NCBI GenBank assembly: GCA_046154185.1
Contig: JBJXGE010000076.1
Location: forward strand, 11,500-75,499
Length of the DNA stretch: 64,000 bases
Origin: JBJXGE01 sp046154185
Lineage (GTDB): Bacteria > Planctomycetota > UBA8108 > UBA1146 > JAJFFE01
Reading direction: 5' to 3'
Position numbers and translations under genes: made by a program. Positions 1 to 9,030 of the stretch are shown one piece after another (positions within the stretch are counted from its first letter, which is position 1; each line of letters opens with the position of its first letter). The notes beneath the pieces are model-generated. The model saw only the letters and a program-made list of their open reading frames with translations, made no database searches and was not told where the DNA came from.

Positions 1-45
1 CATTGCCACTGACGACAGGGCGACGACTTGTCCAGCGATGTCCAT
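1..45 (-). CDS. Possible 5' end of a leftward gene (partial)
   Basis: An ATG on the minus strand at 45 opens a frame that stays open to the window edge (MDIAGQVVALSSVAM). It would be divergent from the Rieske gene, leaving about 100 bp for two promoters. The ribosome-binding site is weak and 15 codons are too few to assign a family, so this may be chance. Confidence 0.25.
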   Translation of the reverse strand, partial: MDIAGQVVALSSVAM

Positions 46-147
46 TAGCACTCACTGTACGCAATGCGCTATTCTTGGCGCCGACCGAACCGCGTACTTG
101 GAATACGTAGGCGCTTGAGTTCGCGCGACGCGATTGAAAGTTGACAC

Positions 148-459
148 ATGACAACCGAAGTGAGAGTCGCGCGTCTCAGCGAACTCGCGCGTGATATGGG
201 CACTGTCGTCAACGCCGGTGGCAAGGAGCTTGCGCTCTTTCATGTCGGCGGCGCTTGTTACGCGATCGCCAACGAATGCACGCACACGGGTGGACCGCTG
301 GCAGAAGGCAACCTGAATGGCGACGAGATCGAGTGCCCGTGGCACGCCGCGTGTTTCAACATCAAGACCGGCAAGGCCTCCGGCCCGCCGGCCAAGACCG
401 ATGTGAAAACCTATCCCGTCGTCGTGCGGGGCGACGAAGTCTTCGTTCAATTTGAATGA
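148..459 (+). CDS. Rieske [2Fe-2S] ferredoxin-type protein
   Basis: Small soluble Rieske protein of 103 aa that should carry one [2Fe-2S] cluster and pass electrons to a partner oxygenase or reductase. The two ligand boxes are clear: Cys44-x-His46 in ECTHTGGPL and Cys63-x-x-His66 in CPWHAACF, with the 16-residue spacing usual for the bacterial NirD/biphenyl-ferredoxin type. There is no signal peptide or membrane segment, so it is cytoplasmic. It ends 12 bp before the MlaE-like permease and may be cotranscribed with the lipid-transport genes. No oxygenase partner is visible nearby. The family is secure; the physiological role is not. Confidence 0.9.
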   Translation: MTTEVRVARLSELARDMGTVVNAGGKELALFHVGGACYAIANECTHTGGPLAEGNLNGDEIECPWHAACFNIKTGKASGPPAKTDVKTYPVVVRGDEVFVQFE

Positions 460-471
460 GCGAGTGAATTC

Positions 472-1617
472 GTGAACGCAGCAGCGGCCAGCCCATCGCG
501 AACCGCTTCGAGCGTGTCGCTCAACGCCATCGCGGAGCGCGACGGTGCGCTTCGACTCGTGATCGTGGGTCGGCTCGATACCGAGACGACCGGTCAGGCG
601 TGGCGCAAAGCGCTGGAGCTGGTCGCCCGGCACACGACCAAGCGCCTCCTCGTCGACGCCAGCGGCCTCGTCTATTGCGACGGCGCCGGCGTCGCGCTCC
701 TCGTCGAGTTGCGCGCGCGTGCGACCGACTCGTTCGAGATCGTCGGCCTTCAAGACACCATTCGCGATTTACTCGCACTCTACGAGCAAGGCGAGGTGAC
801 GCATCGTCGCGCGGAGCCGGTACCGGCGCCGCTCGTCGCCGGCCTCGGTCACGCAGCGCACGATATCTACGGCGACTTCTACGAACTCATGGCGTACGTC
901 GGCGAGTTGACGAGCGTCGTCGGGCGCGCGCTCTTGCGCCCGCTGCGCGTCCGTTGGCGCGACGTGCTGCTCGTCGCGGAACGTACCGGCGCCGACGCGC
1001 TGCCGATCGTCCTCCTCATTGGATTCCTCATCGGCCTCATCATGGCGTTTCAGTCGGCGATCCCTATGCGGCAGTTCGGCGTCGTGATCTACGTCGCCGA
1101 CCTGGTGGCGATCTCGATGCTGAAAGAACTCGGGCCGCTGATGGCGGCCGTCATCATGGCGGGCCGCTCCGGCTCCGCCTTCGCCGCGGAGATCGGCACC
1201 ATGAAAGTCAACGACGAGATCAACGCGCTCATGACAATGGGCATCGATCCCGTGCGCTTTCTCGTACTCACCCGCGTGCTCGCGAGCGTCCTCATGGCGC
1301 CGGCGCTCGCGGTGTTTTGCGGCCTCGCCGGCGTCGTCGGCGGCGCCGTCGTGTTGCTCTCGATGGGTTACACATTCACCGCGTATTGGGAGCACGTCGT
1401 CGATGCGGTCACGATCTCGGCATTTCTCGGCGGTTTGGTGAAATCTCTCGTGTTTGGCCTGCTGGTCGCCGCGATCGGTTGTCAACGCGGGCTCAAGACC
1501 GGTCTCGGTGCGACCTCGGTCGGTATCTCGACGACCCGCGCCGTGGTCAGCGGCATTGTGCTGATTTGCGTGTGGGACGCCGCCTTCGCGGTGATCTTCT
1601 ACGCGCTGGATATTTGA
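472..1617 (+). CDS. MlaE-type lipid ABC transporter permease with N-terminal STAS domain
   Basis: Inner-membrane permease of an Mla/MCE phospholipid transport system, 381 aa with a GTG start. Residues about 15-110 form a STAS-like domain (LLVDASGLVYCDGAGVALL). Residues about 150-381 are the MlaE permease, with the hydrophobic block from ADALPIVLLIGFLIGLIMAF onward and the conserved stretch GRSGSAFAAEIGTMKVNDEI near 240. In Enterobacteria STAS is a separate protein, MlaB; here it is fused to the permease, an arrangement known in other phyla. The ATPase ATG follows the stop after 2 bp, so translation is probably coupled. Confidence 0.93.
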   Translation: MNAAAASPSRTASSVSLNAIAERDGALRLVIVGRLDTETTGQAWRKALELVARHTTKRLLVDASGLVYCDGAGVALLVELRARATDSFEIVGLQDTIRDLLALYEQGEVTHRRAEPVPAPLVAGLGHAAHDIYGDFYELMAYVGELTSVVGRALLRPLRVRWRDVLLVAERTGADALPIVLLIGFLIGLIMAFQSAIPMRQFGVVIYVADLVAISMLKELGPLMAAVIMAGRSGSAFAAEIGTMKVNDEINALMTMGIDPVRFLVLTRVLASVLMAPALAVFCGLAGVVGGAVVLLSMGYTFTAYWEHVVDAVTISAFLGGLVKSLVFGLLVAAIGCQRGLKTGLGATSVGISTTRAVVSGIVLICVWDAAFAVIFYALDI

Positions 1618-1619
1618 CG

Positions 1620-2444
1620 ATGGCGGCGATCGGCGACACCATCATCTCCGTGCGCGAACTCGCCTGTGGTTACGGCGAAACGCTCGTGCTCGAGAATGTC
1701 AGCTTCGATGTGCGACGCGGTGAAGTGTTCGTGGTCATCGGCGGCTCCGGCTGCGGCAAGAGCACGCTCCTGATGAATATGGTCGGGCTCTTTGAACCCG
1801 TGCACGGTGTGGTCGAGTTCGAAGGAGAAAGTTTGGCGCGCGCGCGCGGCGCCGCACGCACGCGCATACTGCGCCGGTTCGGCGTCGCGTACCAAAACGG
1901 TGCGCTCTTCGGCTCCATGACACTACTCGAGAACGTGCGCTTGCCACTCGAGGAATACACCGACCTGCCACTCGATGCGATGGACTTGCTCGCACGCATG
2001 AAGCTCAAGCTCGTCGGCCTCGAGGCCTACGCTGAGTTTCAGCCGGCCGAAATCAGCGGTGGCATGCAGAAGCGTGCCGGCATCGCGCGCGCTATGGCGC
2101 TCGATCCGCAGATCTTGTTTCTCGACGAGCCGTCCGCTGGCCTCGACCCGGTCACCTCCGCGGAACTCGACGCTCTCATCTTGCGGCTTGCGCGAAGCCT
2201 CGGCATCACCTTCATCGTGGTGACCCACGAGCTGCCGAGTGTTTACTCCATCGCCGACCGAGTTATCATGCTCGACAAGAGTGCGCGCGGAATCATCGCC
2301 AGCGGAACGCCGCAGGAGTTGCGCGATCAAAGCCACGACCCACGTGTTTGGCAGTTCTTTCATCGACAGGTCGCTCCCGTACGGGCTGGCGGCCGAACGG
2401 GTCCAGCGGCCGAAACGTTTCGTCCCGGCGGGCCGCGGGCGTAG
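1620..2444 (+). CDS. ABC transporter ATP-binding protein, MlaF-like
   Basis: Cytoplasmic ATPase of the Mla-type lipid transporter, 274 aa. Walker A is GGSGCGKST at residues 41-49, the signature is ISGGMQKRAG (the GGM variant typical of MlaF), and Walker B is ILFLDEPSAGLDP, followed by the switch His in VTHEL. The reading frame is open far upstream, but the ATG at 1620, two bases after the permease stop, gives the standard MlaF N-terminus. The gene sits between the permease and the MCE protein, the usual order. Confidence 0.94.
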   Translation: MAAIGDTIISVRELACGYGETLVLENVSFDVRRGEVFVVIGGSGCGKSTLLMNMVGLFEPVHGVVEFEGESLARARGAARTRILRRFGVAYQNGALFGSMTLLENVRLPLEEYTDLPLDAMDLLARMKLKLVGLEAYAEFQPAEISGGMQKRAGIARAMALDPQILFLDEPSAGLDPVTSAELDALILRLARSLGITFIVVTHELPSVYSIADRVIMLDKSARGIIASGTPQELRDQSHDPRVWQFFHRQVAPVRAGGRTGPAAETFRPGGPRA

Positions 2445-2462
2445 TTCTGCGCACAGGAGTTC

Positions 2463-3482
2463 ATGAGCAGCCGCGCGAATTACTTCAAACTGGGACTCTT
2501 TGTCATTGCTGCGGTCGTGTTGACGGTTGCGAGCATTATCGTGCTCGGCGCCGGCGCGCTCTTTAAGACCTATATCTACATGGAGACTTATTTCGACGAG
2601 AGTGTCCAAGGACTGTCGCGCGGCTCAGCCGTCAAGTATCGCGGCGTGCAGGTTGGACACGTCAAAGACATCAACTTCTGTCGATCGATCTACCCGGAGA
2701 GCCGTGGCCAGCCCGAGTACGACCGCTATGTCTACGTGTTGATGGCCATCGATCCGCGCATCTTCGACGAAGAAGACATCAGCATGCTCGACCAAGTGAT
2801 CGCCGATCGCGTGAATGGAGGGATGCGCGTGCGCCTCGCAGCGCTCGGCCTCACCGGCGCGGTCTACGTCGAAGCGGATTATCTCGGCGCCGATGCGCCA
2901 TCGCCCATGCCCTGCGGGTGGGAACCGAAGAACTACTACTTGCCGTCGGCATCGAGCGTGATCGTGCGCTTCAGCGAATCGTTGGGCAAGATCCTCGACA
3001 ATCTCGACAAGGTCGACTTCCCGAAGATCGGTGCAAACCTCGCGGAGCTGCTCACCACATTGGATCACGCGGTGGCGAGCTTCGACGCTGGCGGCCTTCG
3101 CACGGAAGCCGTGCAACTGATCACGGAGCTGCGGGCGTCCGCGACGCGCGTCCGCGATTTGCTCGAGCAGCCATCCGTCGCCGCAATTTCCGGGGACACC
3201 GCGGCCGCCGCCGCGGGGCTGCGGCGATTTGTCGATTTGTTGGCGTCGAATTCGACCGAGAAAGTGATTTCCGAGTTGCCCGGCGTCGTCACGCAGCTCA
3301 GGAGTATTTTGAATCGCATGAATGTGCTGTTCGCCAACCAACACGCGGACATTGAGAGCATCGTCACGAACCTGCGGGTGTTCTCCGAGAATCTGCGCGC
3401 ACTCGGGGAGTTCGTGCAAAAGTACCCGACGCAGCTCTTGTTCGGTGAGCCGCCGCCGCCGGCGACGAACGGAGGGCCCTAA
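2463..3482 (+). CDS. MCE/MlaD family substrate-binding protein
   Basis: Membrane-anchored MCE-domain protein that should form the periplasmic lipid-carrying ring of the transporter, 339 aa. One N-terminal transmembrane helix (about residues 8-30, LGLFVIAAVVLTVASIIVLG) is followed by a single MCE domain (about 38-150) with the family signature around VQGLSRGSAVKYRGVQVGHV. The rest is helical (SLGKILDNLDKVDFPKIGAN) and likely coiled, as in longer MlaD/PqiB-like proteins. It starts 18 bp after the ATPase gene and ends 3 bp before the lipoprotein gene. No MlaC-like shuttle is seen in this operon. Confidence 0.93.
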   Translation: MSSRANYFKLGLFVIAAVVLTVASIIVLGAGALFKTYIYMETYFDESVQGLSRGSAVKYRGVQVGHVKDINFCRSIYPESRGQPEYDRYVYVLMAIDPRIFDEEDISMLDQVIADRVNGGMRVRLAALGLTGAVYVEADYLGADAPSPMPCGWEPKNYYLPSASSVIVRFSESLGKILDNLDKVDFPKIGANLAELLTTLDHAVASFDAGGLRTEAVQLITELRASATRVRDLLEQPSVAAISGDTAAAAAGLRRFVDLLASNSTEKVISELPGVVTQLRSILNRMNVLFANQHADIESIVTNLRVFSENLRALGEFVQKYPTQLLFGEPPPPATNGGP

Positions 3483-3485
3483 CTC

Positions 3486-4100
3486 ATGGTCCATCGCCGA
3501 GGCAGAGTCGTGGCGCTGTCGTTGACCCTGTGGCTATCGACGAGCAGTTGCAGTTTATCGCGCGACTACCCGATCAAGCATCTCTATGGACTCGACGTCG
3601 AGCGACCGGCGAGCGACACGGCTACGCCCGTCGACGCGGTGTATTTGCGCGTCGCGCATTTCCGTGCGTCGCCTGGCTGCGACAGCGTCGCGCTCGTTTA
3701 TCGGCGTTCGGAACAGGAGTACGCGGCGGATTTCTATCACGAGTTTTTTCGACCGCCCGCGCAGTTGGTAGAACAAGAAACCCGCGAGTGGCTGAGTCGG
3801 ACGCAGCGCTTCTCGAGCGTGCTTCCTGCCGGTAGCCACGTGATGACACCATGGACGCTCGAAGGTCATATCGGGGCGATCTATGGCGACTTTCGCGCCG
3901 CGAATGCTCCGCACGCGGTCTTGGAGCTCACGCTGCTCCTCCTCCGTGAGCGCGACGGCGAGCTAACAATCGAGCGACAGCGGGAGTATCGCGAGTCAGA
4001 GCCGATCCCCGCGGCGACGCCCGAGGCGGTCGTCGCCGGGTTACGGCTCGCGCTGGCGCGCATACTCACACGCTTCGAGGCGGACCTCGCGGGCGCGTAA
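3486..4100 (+). CDS. ABC-type transport auxiliary lipoprotein (PqiC/DUF330-like)
   Basis: Predicted outer-membrane lipoprotein of 204 aa. The N-terminus is a lipoprotein signal peptide with a lipobox-like STSSC ending at Cys near residue 19. The mature part has the auxiliary-component pattern: YLRVAHFRASPGC, a Y-R-x-x-E-x-x-Y-A-D-F-Y box (VYRRSEQEYAADFYHEFF), then W-x-L-E-G-x-I and a C-terminal strand with paired acidic residues. PqiC/YmbA-like lipoproteins close MCE operons and dock the MCE tube to the outer membrane. The ATG is 3 bp after the MCE stop. It is the last gene of the transporter operon. Confidence 0.85.
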   Translation: MVHRRGRVVALSLTLWLSTSSCSLSRDYPIKHLYGLDVERPASDTATPVDAVYLRVAHFRASPGCDSVALVYRRSEQEYAADFYHEFFRPPAQLVEQETREWLSRTQRFSSVLPAGSHVMTPWTLEGHIGAIYGDFRAANAPHAVLELTLLLLRERDGELTIERQREYRESEPIPAATPEAVVAGLRLALARILTRFEADLAGA

Positions 4101-4122
4101 TGCGAACACGCTGCGATCGGCA

Positions 4123-5292
4123 CTAGCGAGACACGAACGCCAAGATTTCATCGGCGCGGCGCTCGGCGTCGGCCTCGCCGATGGCGATGAGCTGCTGAAT
4201 ATATTCCTTGTTGAACATCAACATGCTCAGGTAGTCGGGACTGCGCGTTTCGCGCGTGCCGAGACCGCGCGTAAAGAAGCGAAACGGGCCGGGCAACGTG
4301 GCCTCGTATTGCGCGGAGAGCTTGCCGAGATCGACGGAAGGCCGCACCACCAATAACTCGACCGGCCGCAGACTCCCGCGCTCTTCCGGCCGGATCTTGA
4401 TGAGGAGCTCGTTGATGCGCGACAGGATCATGGCGTCGTAGTCGAGCATGTCGAGGAAGATGGCGTTCATCAACACGCCCGCGACTTGCGCAAGTGGCGG
4501 ATAACCCGTGACGAGCAGTTGATTGGCCTCGTCCTGCCGGCGCTGATAGCGCGTCGACACCGCGATGATGCGACTGGCGCCGAGTTGCATCGCCGGCGAC
4601 AACGGCGCGGTGAGTCGAATACCGCCATCGCCGTGCCACGCTTCGTCGATCTGCACGGCGGGAAACATCACCGGCAACGCCGCCGACGCCATCACGTGGC
4701 GCAGATCGATGGCGGCGCGAAGGGCGCGACGTTGCGGTCGCTCCCAGAGCGCTACGTCGCGACCTTCGACCCAAGTGATGGATTGGCCAGTCGCGTAGTT
4801 GGTCGTCGTTACCGCCACCGCCCGCAGTTTCCCGCGGTCGAGATTGTGCGCAATGCCCGCGAGCGGTCGAAACGCCGGAGCATCGGCATCCCCATAGAGC
4901 GCGCTCGCCAAAAATCGTTGGAGCGGCGCTGTATCGACCAGACCGCGTGCCACCGGCGCCGCGCGACTACCGCCCGCAACCAATCTCAATCCCCAGCGCA
5001 GCGCATTGCGCACGAGGCCCGGCGCGCCGACGCGAAAAACTTGGTCGATGGAAAGCCGGCGCCACAGGTCTTCGAGTTGCCGCACGCCATCGACGAAATC
5101 GCCCGGCGCGCTGGCGAGCTTCACTGTGTTGATAGCGCCGGCGGACACTCCCGTCAGGATCGGAATCTCGAGCCGCGGCAAGCGCGCCGCCAAGAATCGC
5201 AACAAACCGACTTGATAGGCGGCGCGCGCGCCGCCGCCGCCCATGACGAGCGCGAGTGCATTCAGTGGCTGTTCCACGCGCCCCTTCCACAT
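4123..5292 (-). CDS. Patatin-like phospholipase
   Basis: Patatin-fold serine lipase of 389 aa expected to hydrolyse phospholipid acyl esters. The oxyanion loop GGGGARAAY lies near residue 18, the nucleophile elbow GVSAG near 47-51 and the Asp of the Ser-Asp dyad in HGDGGIRLTAP near 222. No export signal is evident. The size and the C-terminal extension (about 290-389) resemble planctomycete and proteobacterial homologues. It converges on the lipid-transport operon with 22 bp between stops. A role in membrane lipid turnover alongside that transporter is an inference from position. Confidence 0.9.
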   Translation of the reverse strand: MWKGRVEQPLNALALVMGGGGARAAYQVGLLRFLAARLPRLEIPILTGVSAGAINTVKLASAPGDFVDGVRQLEDLWRRLSIDQVFRVGAPGLVRNALRWGLRLVAGGSRAAPVARGLVDTAPLQRFLASALYGDADAPAFRPLAGIAHNLDRGKLRAVAVTTTNYATGQSITWVEGRDVALWERPQRRALRAAIDLRHVMASAALPVMFPAVQIDEAWHGDGGIRLTAPLSPAMQLGASRIIAVSTRYQRRQDEANQLLVTGYPPLAQVAGVLMNAIFLDMLDYDAMILSRINELLIKIRPEERGSLRPVELLVVRPSVDLGKLSAQYEATLPGPFRFFTRGLGTRETRSPDYLSMLMFNKEYIQQLIAIGEADAERRADEILAFVSR

Positions 5293-5474
5293 AAAGTGAG
5301 GCTTGGTTTAGTACGCCGGCGCACCGCGAGTTTCGTCGCTTTCCGGGGCGTGCGCAACGGAAGTGACCGCGGCTCGGAACGACCGGCGAAGTTCGAATTG
5401 GACCGGCGCTTCCCGGGCCACCGGTCGACTGGTACGCTTTGCCGCATTCCGTCTTGTGTGGCAGGACTGTGTTT

Positions 5475-5500
5475 CCAGGATGTGTCCCCAGGATGTGTCC
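5475..5500. repeat. Perfect 13-bp tandem repeat
   Basis: The unit ccaggatgtgtcc occurs twice head to tail (5475-5487 and 5488-5500) in the leader of the following secreted-protein gene, ending about 18 bp before its Shine-Dalgarno sequence. Function unknown; it may be a slippage product or an operator-like direct repeat. Confidence 0.8.
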
Positions 5501-5533
5501 GCGCTCTTTTCCCGGTCAGGAAGGATGGGCTTC

Positions 5534-7792
5534 GTGAAGAACACCTCGGCAATGAGAAAATCGATCGCGACAGGGTTCGTGCTGCTCGCGACCGCGACAC
5601 TCGCGATGGCGCAGGTGCCCGTCAACGATGATTGCGCAAATCGCATCGCATTGACCTGCGGCAGTCTCGTCTCGGGCGACACGACGCTCGCCAATCCGGA
5701 CCCCGCGCCGACCTGCGGAACGAGTGATGGCTCGGGCGGCGCCGTTTGGTACAGCTTCATCGGCACCGGCGAAGAGATCATTTTGACGACGTGTCACCCC
5801 GGCTCGAACTTCGACACCAAGCTGCGCGTCTATACCGGCACTTGCGGCAGCCTCGTGTGTGTCACCGGCAACGATGATGCGACGTGCTCATTTTCGGGAC
5901 TGCGTTCACGCGTGACGTGGATTTCGCAGCTCGGCGTCGAGTATCTGATTTTGATGCACGGCTTCAGCAGCGCTGAAGGTCTCTTCGAGTTGTCGCTCAC
6001 CTGCACACCGCCGCCCGCACCGGCAATCAACGATGATTGCGTGAACGCCATCGCCGTAGCGCCGGGCGTCTACACGGGCAGCACGCAAGCGAATAATGAC
6101 GATGGTGATTCGAGCTGTGGCAGTGCCGACAACTCGCCGTCGGTTTGGTACTCCTACACGGCCACCAACGACTGGCTCCTGCGCGCACAGACCTGCGGCG
6201 GCGTGACGAGCTACAACAGCGTGATCTCGATTCACACCGGTTGTCCGGGCGTCGACGCAAATGAGGTCGCCTGCAACGACAACAGTTGCGGCGTGCAATC
6301 CGTCGCCCAAGTGCAGATGGTGGTGGGCACGACCTATTACATCCGCGTGTCGGGGAATAGCGGCGCCGCCGGCCCCTTTACGCTCACGATTCAAGTCGTC
6401 GATCCCACCGCGTTCGTCGGTCCCGATGTGATCTACAGCGATTGCACAAGCATATTCAACTGGGGCGCGATCACCGGCACGCGCGCGTACTCGCTTGACT
6501 CTTTCACGTGCAACATCGGCGATGAAAACCTGCAATGGGGTGGCGTCACACCACTCCTCGGGATGAACGCTTTTCGTTTACACAATGGTCGCCTCGAACA
6601 AATCGGCATGTCGTGGCTGAAGAACGGCACCGGCGCGGCCGCGGGAGGCGGTTGCGGTCTGCCGTGTAATGGTCAAGGCGGGAGCGTGCTCGGCGCGGGT
6701 TGTCGTGATATCTACGGCGCCGGGTTTAACGGCGGCCAAAGCATCCTCGGACCGCGATCGACAGTGAATGCATTCACGGGCGCGTACCCGGGTGCGTCGG
6801 GATCTTCCGCGACGATTCTGCATAAGCGCTTGCAGATCGCCGAAGCCGACCTCGTGCAACCCGGAGCGCTCTACTTTTGTGAGGGCGTGTACGTTGCGCC
6901 GGACGACGCCGCGAACGGCAACGCCTTGAACAACGCTTCGTACAAACGCATGACCGTCGCCGCGGGCTCTTTTAACTTGACGCCAGTAGGCGTCATGGAA
7001 GCCACGATTCCGGCGATCTACGCATGGGCGGATCACGGACTCGGCGTCGACACGCCGGATCCGAGCGTCGTCATTGCGCCGGTCGATGTTCCTGGCGAAG
7101 GCCGCTTCTTCGTCGCGAGCAAAGTGACGGACCTCGGCGGCGGCGCGTGGCGCTATGCGTACGCGATCTACAACTTGAACTCGCATCGCAGCGCGGGATC
7201 GTTCTCGATTCCGACCGGCGGCGGCGCCGGCGTTAACACGGTCGGGTTCCACGATGTGAACTACCACAGCGGCGAACCGTACGACAACACCGACTGGAAC
7301 GCGACTGTCGGCGGCAGCAGCGTCACCTGGGCGAGCCCGCAGACTTTTGTGGAGAACCCCAATAGCAACGCGCTGCGCTTCGGCACGCTGTACACGTTTT
7401 GGTTTGACGCCGTCCTGCCGCCGCAAACCGTGACGGCGACGCTCGGCTTGTTCCGCACTGGCACGCCCGACAGCATCACCTTCGACGTGCCGGCGCCGTT
7501 CAGCGCGGCGCAACAGTTCGTGCGCTACGACTGCAACGTTGACGATGGTTACAACATTGCCGATCCGGTCGCCTTGCTCGGCTTCCTGTTCCCCGTCGTC
7601 GGCTCGCCGGTTGTCTTATCGTGCGTCGATGCCTGCGATGGCAACGACGACGGCATGATCGACATCAGCGACGCGATTGCGATGCTGAGCACGCTCTTCA
7701 GCGGCGCGCCGACGATCGGCCCGTACCCGAACTGCGGCATCGACGGGACGAGCGACGCGCTCGATTGCGCGAGTTACGGTTTCTGCCCGTAA
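5534..7792 (+). CDS. Secreted protein with PPC-like domains and C-terminal dockerin-like module
   Basis: Large secreted protein (752 aa). I chose the GTG at 5534 because AGGAAGG lies 8 bp upstream; an ATG at 5525 overlaps that site and another ATG exists at 5552. A signal peptide (SIATGFVLLATATLAMA) is followed by two PPC-like domains, each beginning NDDC and containing a W-Y-x-(F/Y) box (AVWYSF, SVWYSY). A long central region without a family I recognise (about 260-660) precedes the dockerin-like pair DCNVDDGYNIADPVALLGFLF and CDGNDDGMIDISDAIAMLSTLF, and the Cys-rich tail ending in CP. Role probably extracellular or surface-bound; substrate unknown. A strong terminator follows. Confidence 0.85.
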   Translation: MKNTSAMRKSIATGFVLLATATLAMAQVPVNDDCANRIALTCGSLVSGDTTLANPDPAPTCGTSDGSGGAVWYSFIGTGEEIILTTCHPGSNFDTKLRVYTGTCGSLVCVTGNDDATCSFSGLRSRVTWISQLGVEYLILMHGFSSAEGLFELSLTCTPPPAPAINDDCVNAIAVAPGVYTGSTQANNDDGDSSCGSADNSPSVWYSYTATNDWLLRAQTCGGVTSYNSVISIHTGCPGVDANEVACNDNSCGVQSVAQVQMVVGTTYYIRVSGNSGAAGPFTLTIQVVDPTAFVGPDVIYSDCTSIFNWGAITGTRAYSLDSFTCNIGDENLQWGGVTPLLGMNAFRLHNGRLEQIGMSWLKNGTGAAAGGGCGLPCNGQGGSVLGAGCRDIYGAGFNGGQSILGPRSTVNAFTGAYPGASGSSATILHKRLQIAEADLVQPGALYFCEGVYVAPDDAANGNALNNASYKRMTVAAGSFNLTPVGVMEATIPAIYAWADHGLGVDTPDPSVVIAPVDVPGEGRFFVASKVTDLGGGAWRYAYAIYNLNSHRSAGSFSIPTGGGAGVNTVGFHDVNYHSGEPYDNTDWNATVGGSSVTWASPQTFVENPNSNALRFGTLYTFWFDAVLPPQTVTATLGLFRTGTPDSITFDVPAPFSAAQQFVRYDCNVDDGYNIADPVALLGFLFPVVGSPVVLSCVDACDGNDDGMIDISDAIAMLSTLFSGAPTIGPYPNCGIDGTSDALDCASYGFCP

Positions 7793-7858
7793 GGTTTTGG
7801 AATCGCCTTCAGGTTCTGGATACGAATCGGGGCGGATCGCGACTGCGATTCGCAACAA

Positions 7859-7895
7859 CGAGAGCGGCGCCGGTAACCGGCGCCGCTCTCGTTTT
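7859..7895 (+). terminator. Rho-independent terminator (bidirectional)
   Basis: A perfect 16-bp inverted repeat (cgagagcggcgccggt at 7859-7874, complement at 7876-7891) is followed by TTTT. It lies between convergent genes ending at 7792 and 7901 and could stop transcription from both sides, though the T-run favours the plus strand. Confidence 0.85.
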
Positions 7896-7900
7896 AGCTG

Positions 7901-8998
7901 TTACGGGAAGATGATGAACGCGTCGTGCACTTGGTACACCGGTGTCGTGCCCATCGCGATGACGGCGGCGTTCAGCTCGAGCAGATGACTCAGGTCGAGC
8001 TCCAAGACGTGTTCGTTCGGTTGGTAGGTCGTGCCAATCGGATAATCGACGCCGGGCGTCGCTGACATTTCGATGTGGGTGCCGAGAATGTGCGAAACGT
8101 CGTGAGTCGCGCAAAAAGCGACGAGCCGGGCGATGCTCGCCTGGTACGACGTCCACGAACTGATATAGAGCCGACCCGGGTAAAGCGTATCGCCGGTCAG
8201 CAACAAATCGGTGCGGCGGTCGTACACCGCGATATGGGATGAATGGTGACCTGGTATTGGAATGATGTCGACCACGCGCCCGCCCAAATCAAAGCTCACG
8301 ATTTGATCTGGCCAGCTCGTGATGCCGAAGAAATTGCGCACCGCGGTTTGTGAGGTGCCGACCACAGTTGTGAGCGGCTGCCCGCTGAATTGGCCGTCGG
8401 CCGCGACGTGGTCTCCGTGGCCATGCGAGTGCGTCACGATGAGTTCGATACTGCTCAGACCATGATCGCTCAGCCATTGCGCGATGATGCCTTGAACCAC
8501 CGTGCGCAGCGGAAACGTCGCGAGCGACGACGTCGCGCCGGTGTCTTGCATGAAGACTTTTTCCTCGCCGAACAAGAGATAGATGAACGGCGCCTCGTAA
8601 TGAATGCACTTGTTCTGGCGCAAAATAAACGTGTCGTCGTTGTATGCGTGCACTTGGATGGGTGGGTTCGAGTCGCTTGCGCAACTCGGCGAGCCGTGGA
8701 TCCAGCTCACCGCCAACGTGCCTGGCACCGGACCATCGCCGGTGAAACGACGTTGCAGCTCCGCGAAGTCGACGAGATCGACATCGCCATCCCCATCGAA
8801 GTCGGCGCCCTGACAAGTCGGACCGACGAGGAGTTCAGGGCCGTCGAGGCAAGCCAACAGCGCCGCGATTTCGGTGATGTCGATGTCTCCATCGCCGTCG
8901 GCATCCCCGCCGGCCTCGAGTCGAGAGACGACGCCGAGCCAGCTCGCGATGAGGACGAACAAGAATACCGGCGCTGATTTGTGCAAATTTGCGTTCAC
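7901..8998 (-). CDS. Secreted metallo-beta-lactamase-fold hydrolase with N-terminal EF-hand/dockerin-like pair
   Basis: 365 aa from a GTG at 8998, chosen because AGGAG lies 6 bp upstream. A signal peptide precedes two calcium loops (DADGDGDIDITEI and DFDGDGDVDLVDF, about residues 32-85). The MBL domain shows the metal motif HSHGHGDH, a later His in IPGHHSSHIAVYD, and the downstream Asp in LLLTGDTLYPG and His in ILGTHIEM, so a dinuclear zinc centre looks complete. MBL enzymes hydrolyse lactams, thioesters or phosphoesters; the substrate cannot be read here. The gene starts 32 bp after the upstream gene and is likely cotranscribed with it. Confidence 0.88.
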   Translation of the reverse strand: MNANLHKSAPVFLFVLIASWLGVVSRLEAGGDADGDGDIDITEIAALLACLDGPELLVGPTCQGADFDGDGDVDLVDFAELQRRFTGDGPVPGTLAVSWIHGSPSCASDSNPPIQVHAYNDDTFILRQNKCIHYEAPFIYLLFGEEKVFMQDTGATSSLATFPLRTVVQGIIAQWLSDHGLSSIELIVTHSHGHGDHVAADGQFSGQPLTTVVGTSQTAVRNFFGITSWPDQIVSFDLGGRVVDIIPIPGHHSSHIAVYDRRTDLLLTGDTLYPGRLYISSWTSYQASIARLVAFCATHDVSHILGTHIEMSATPGVDYPIGTTYQPNEHVLELDLSHLLELNAAVIAMGTTPVYQVHDAFIIFP

Positions 8999-9030
8999 GA
9001 TCCGCTCCTCTTCTTGCGCCCTTCGATGTC

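Noticed and set aside
600..1619. Long open frame continuous with the MlaF gene upstream of 1620
   Set aside because: It overlaps the STAS-MlaE gene in another frame and encodes Arg-rich low-complexity protein; the ATG at 1620 gives the normal ATPase N-terminus.
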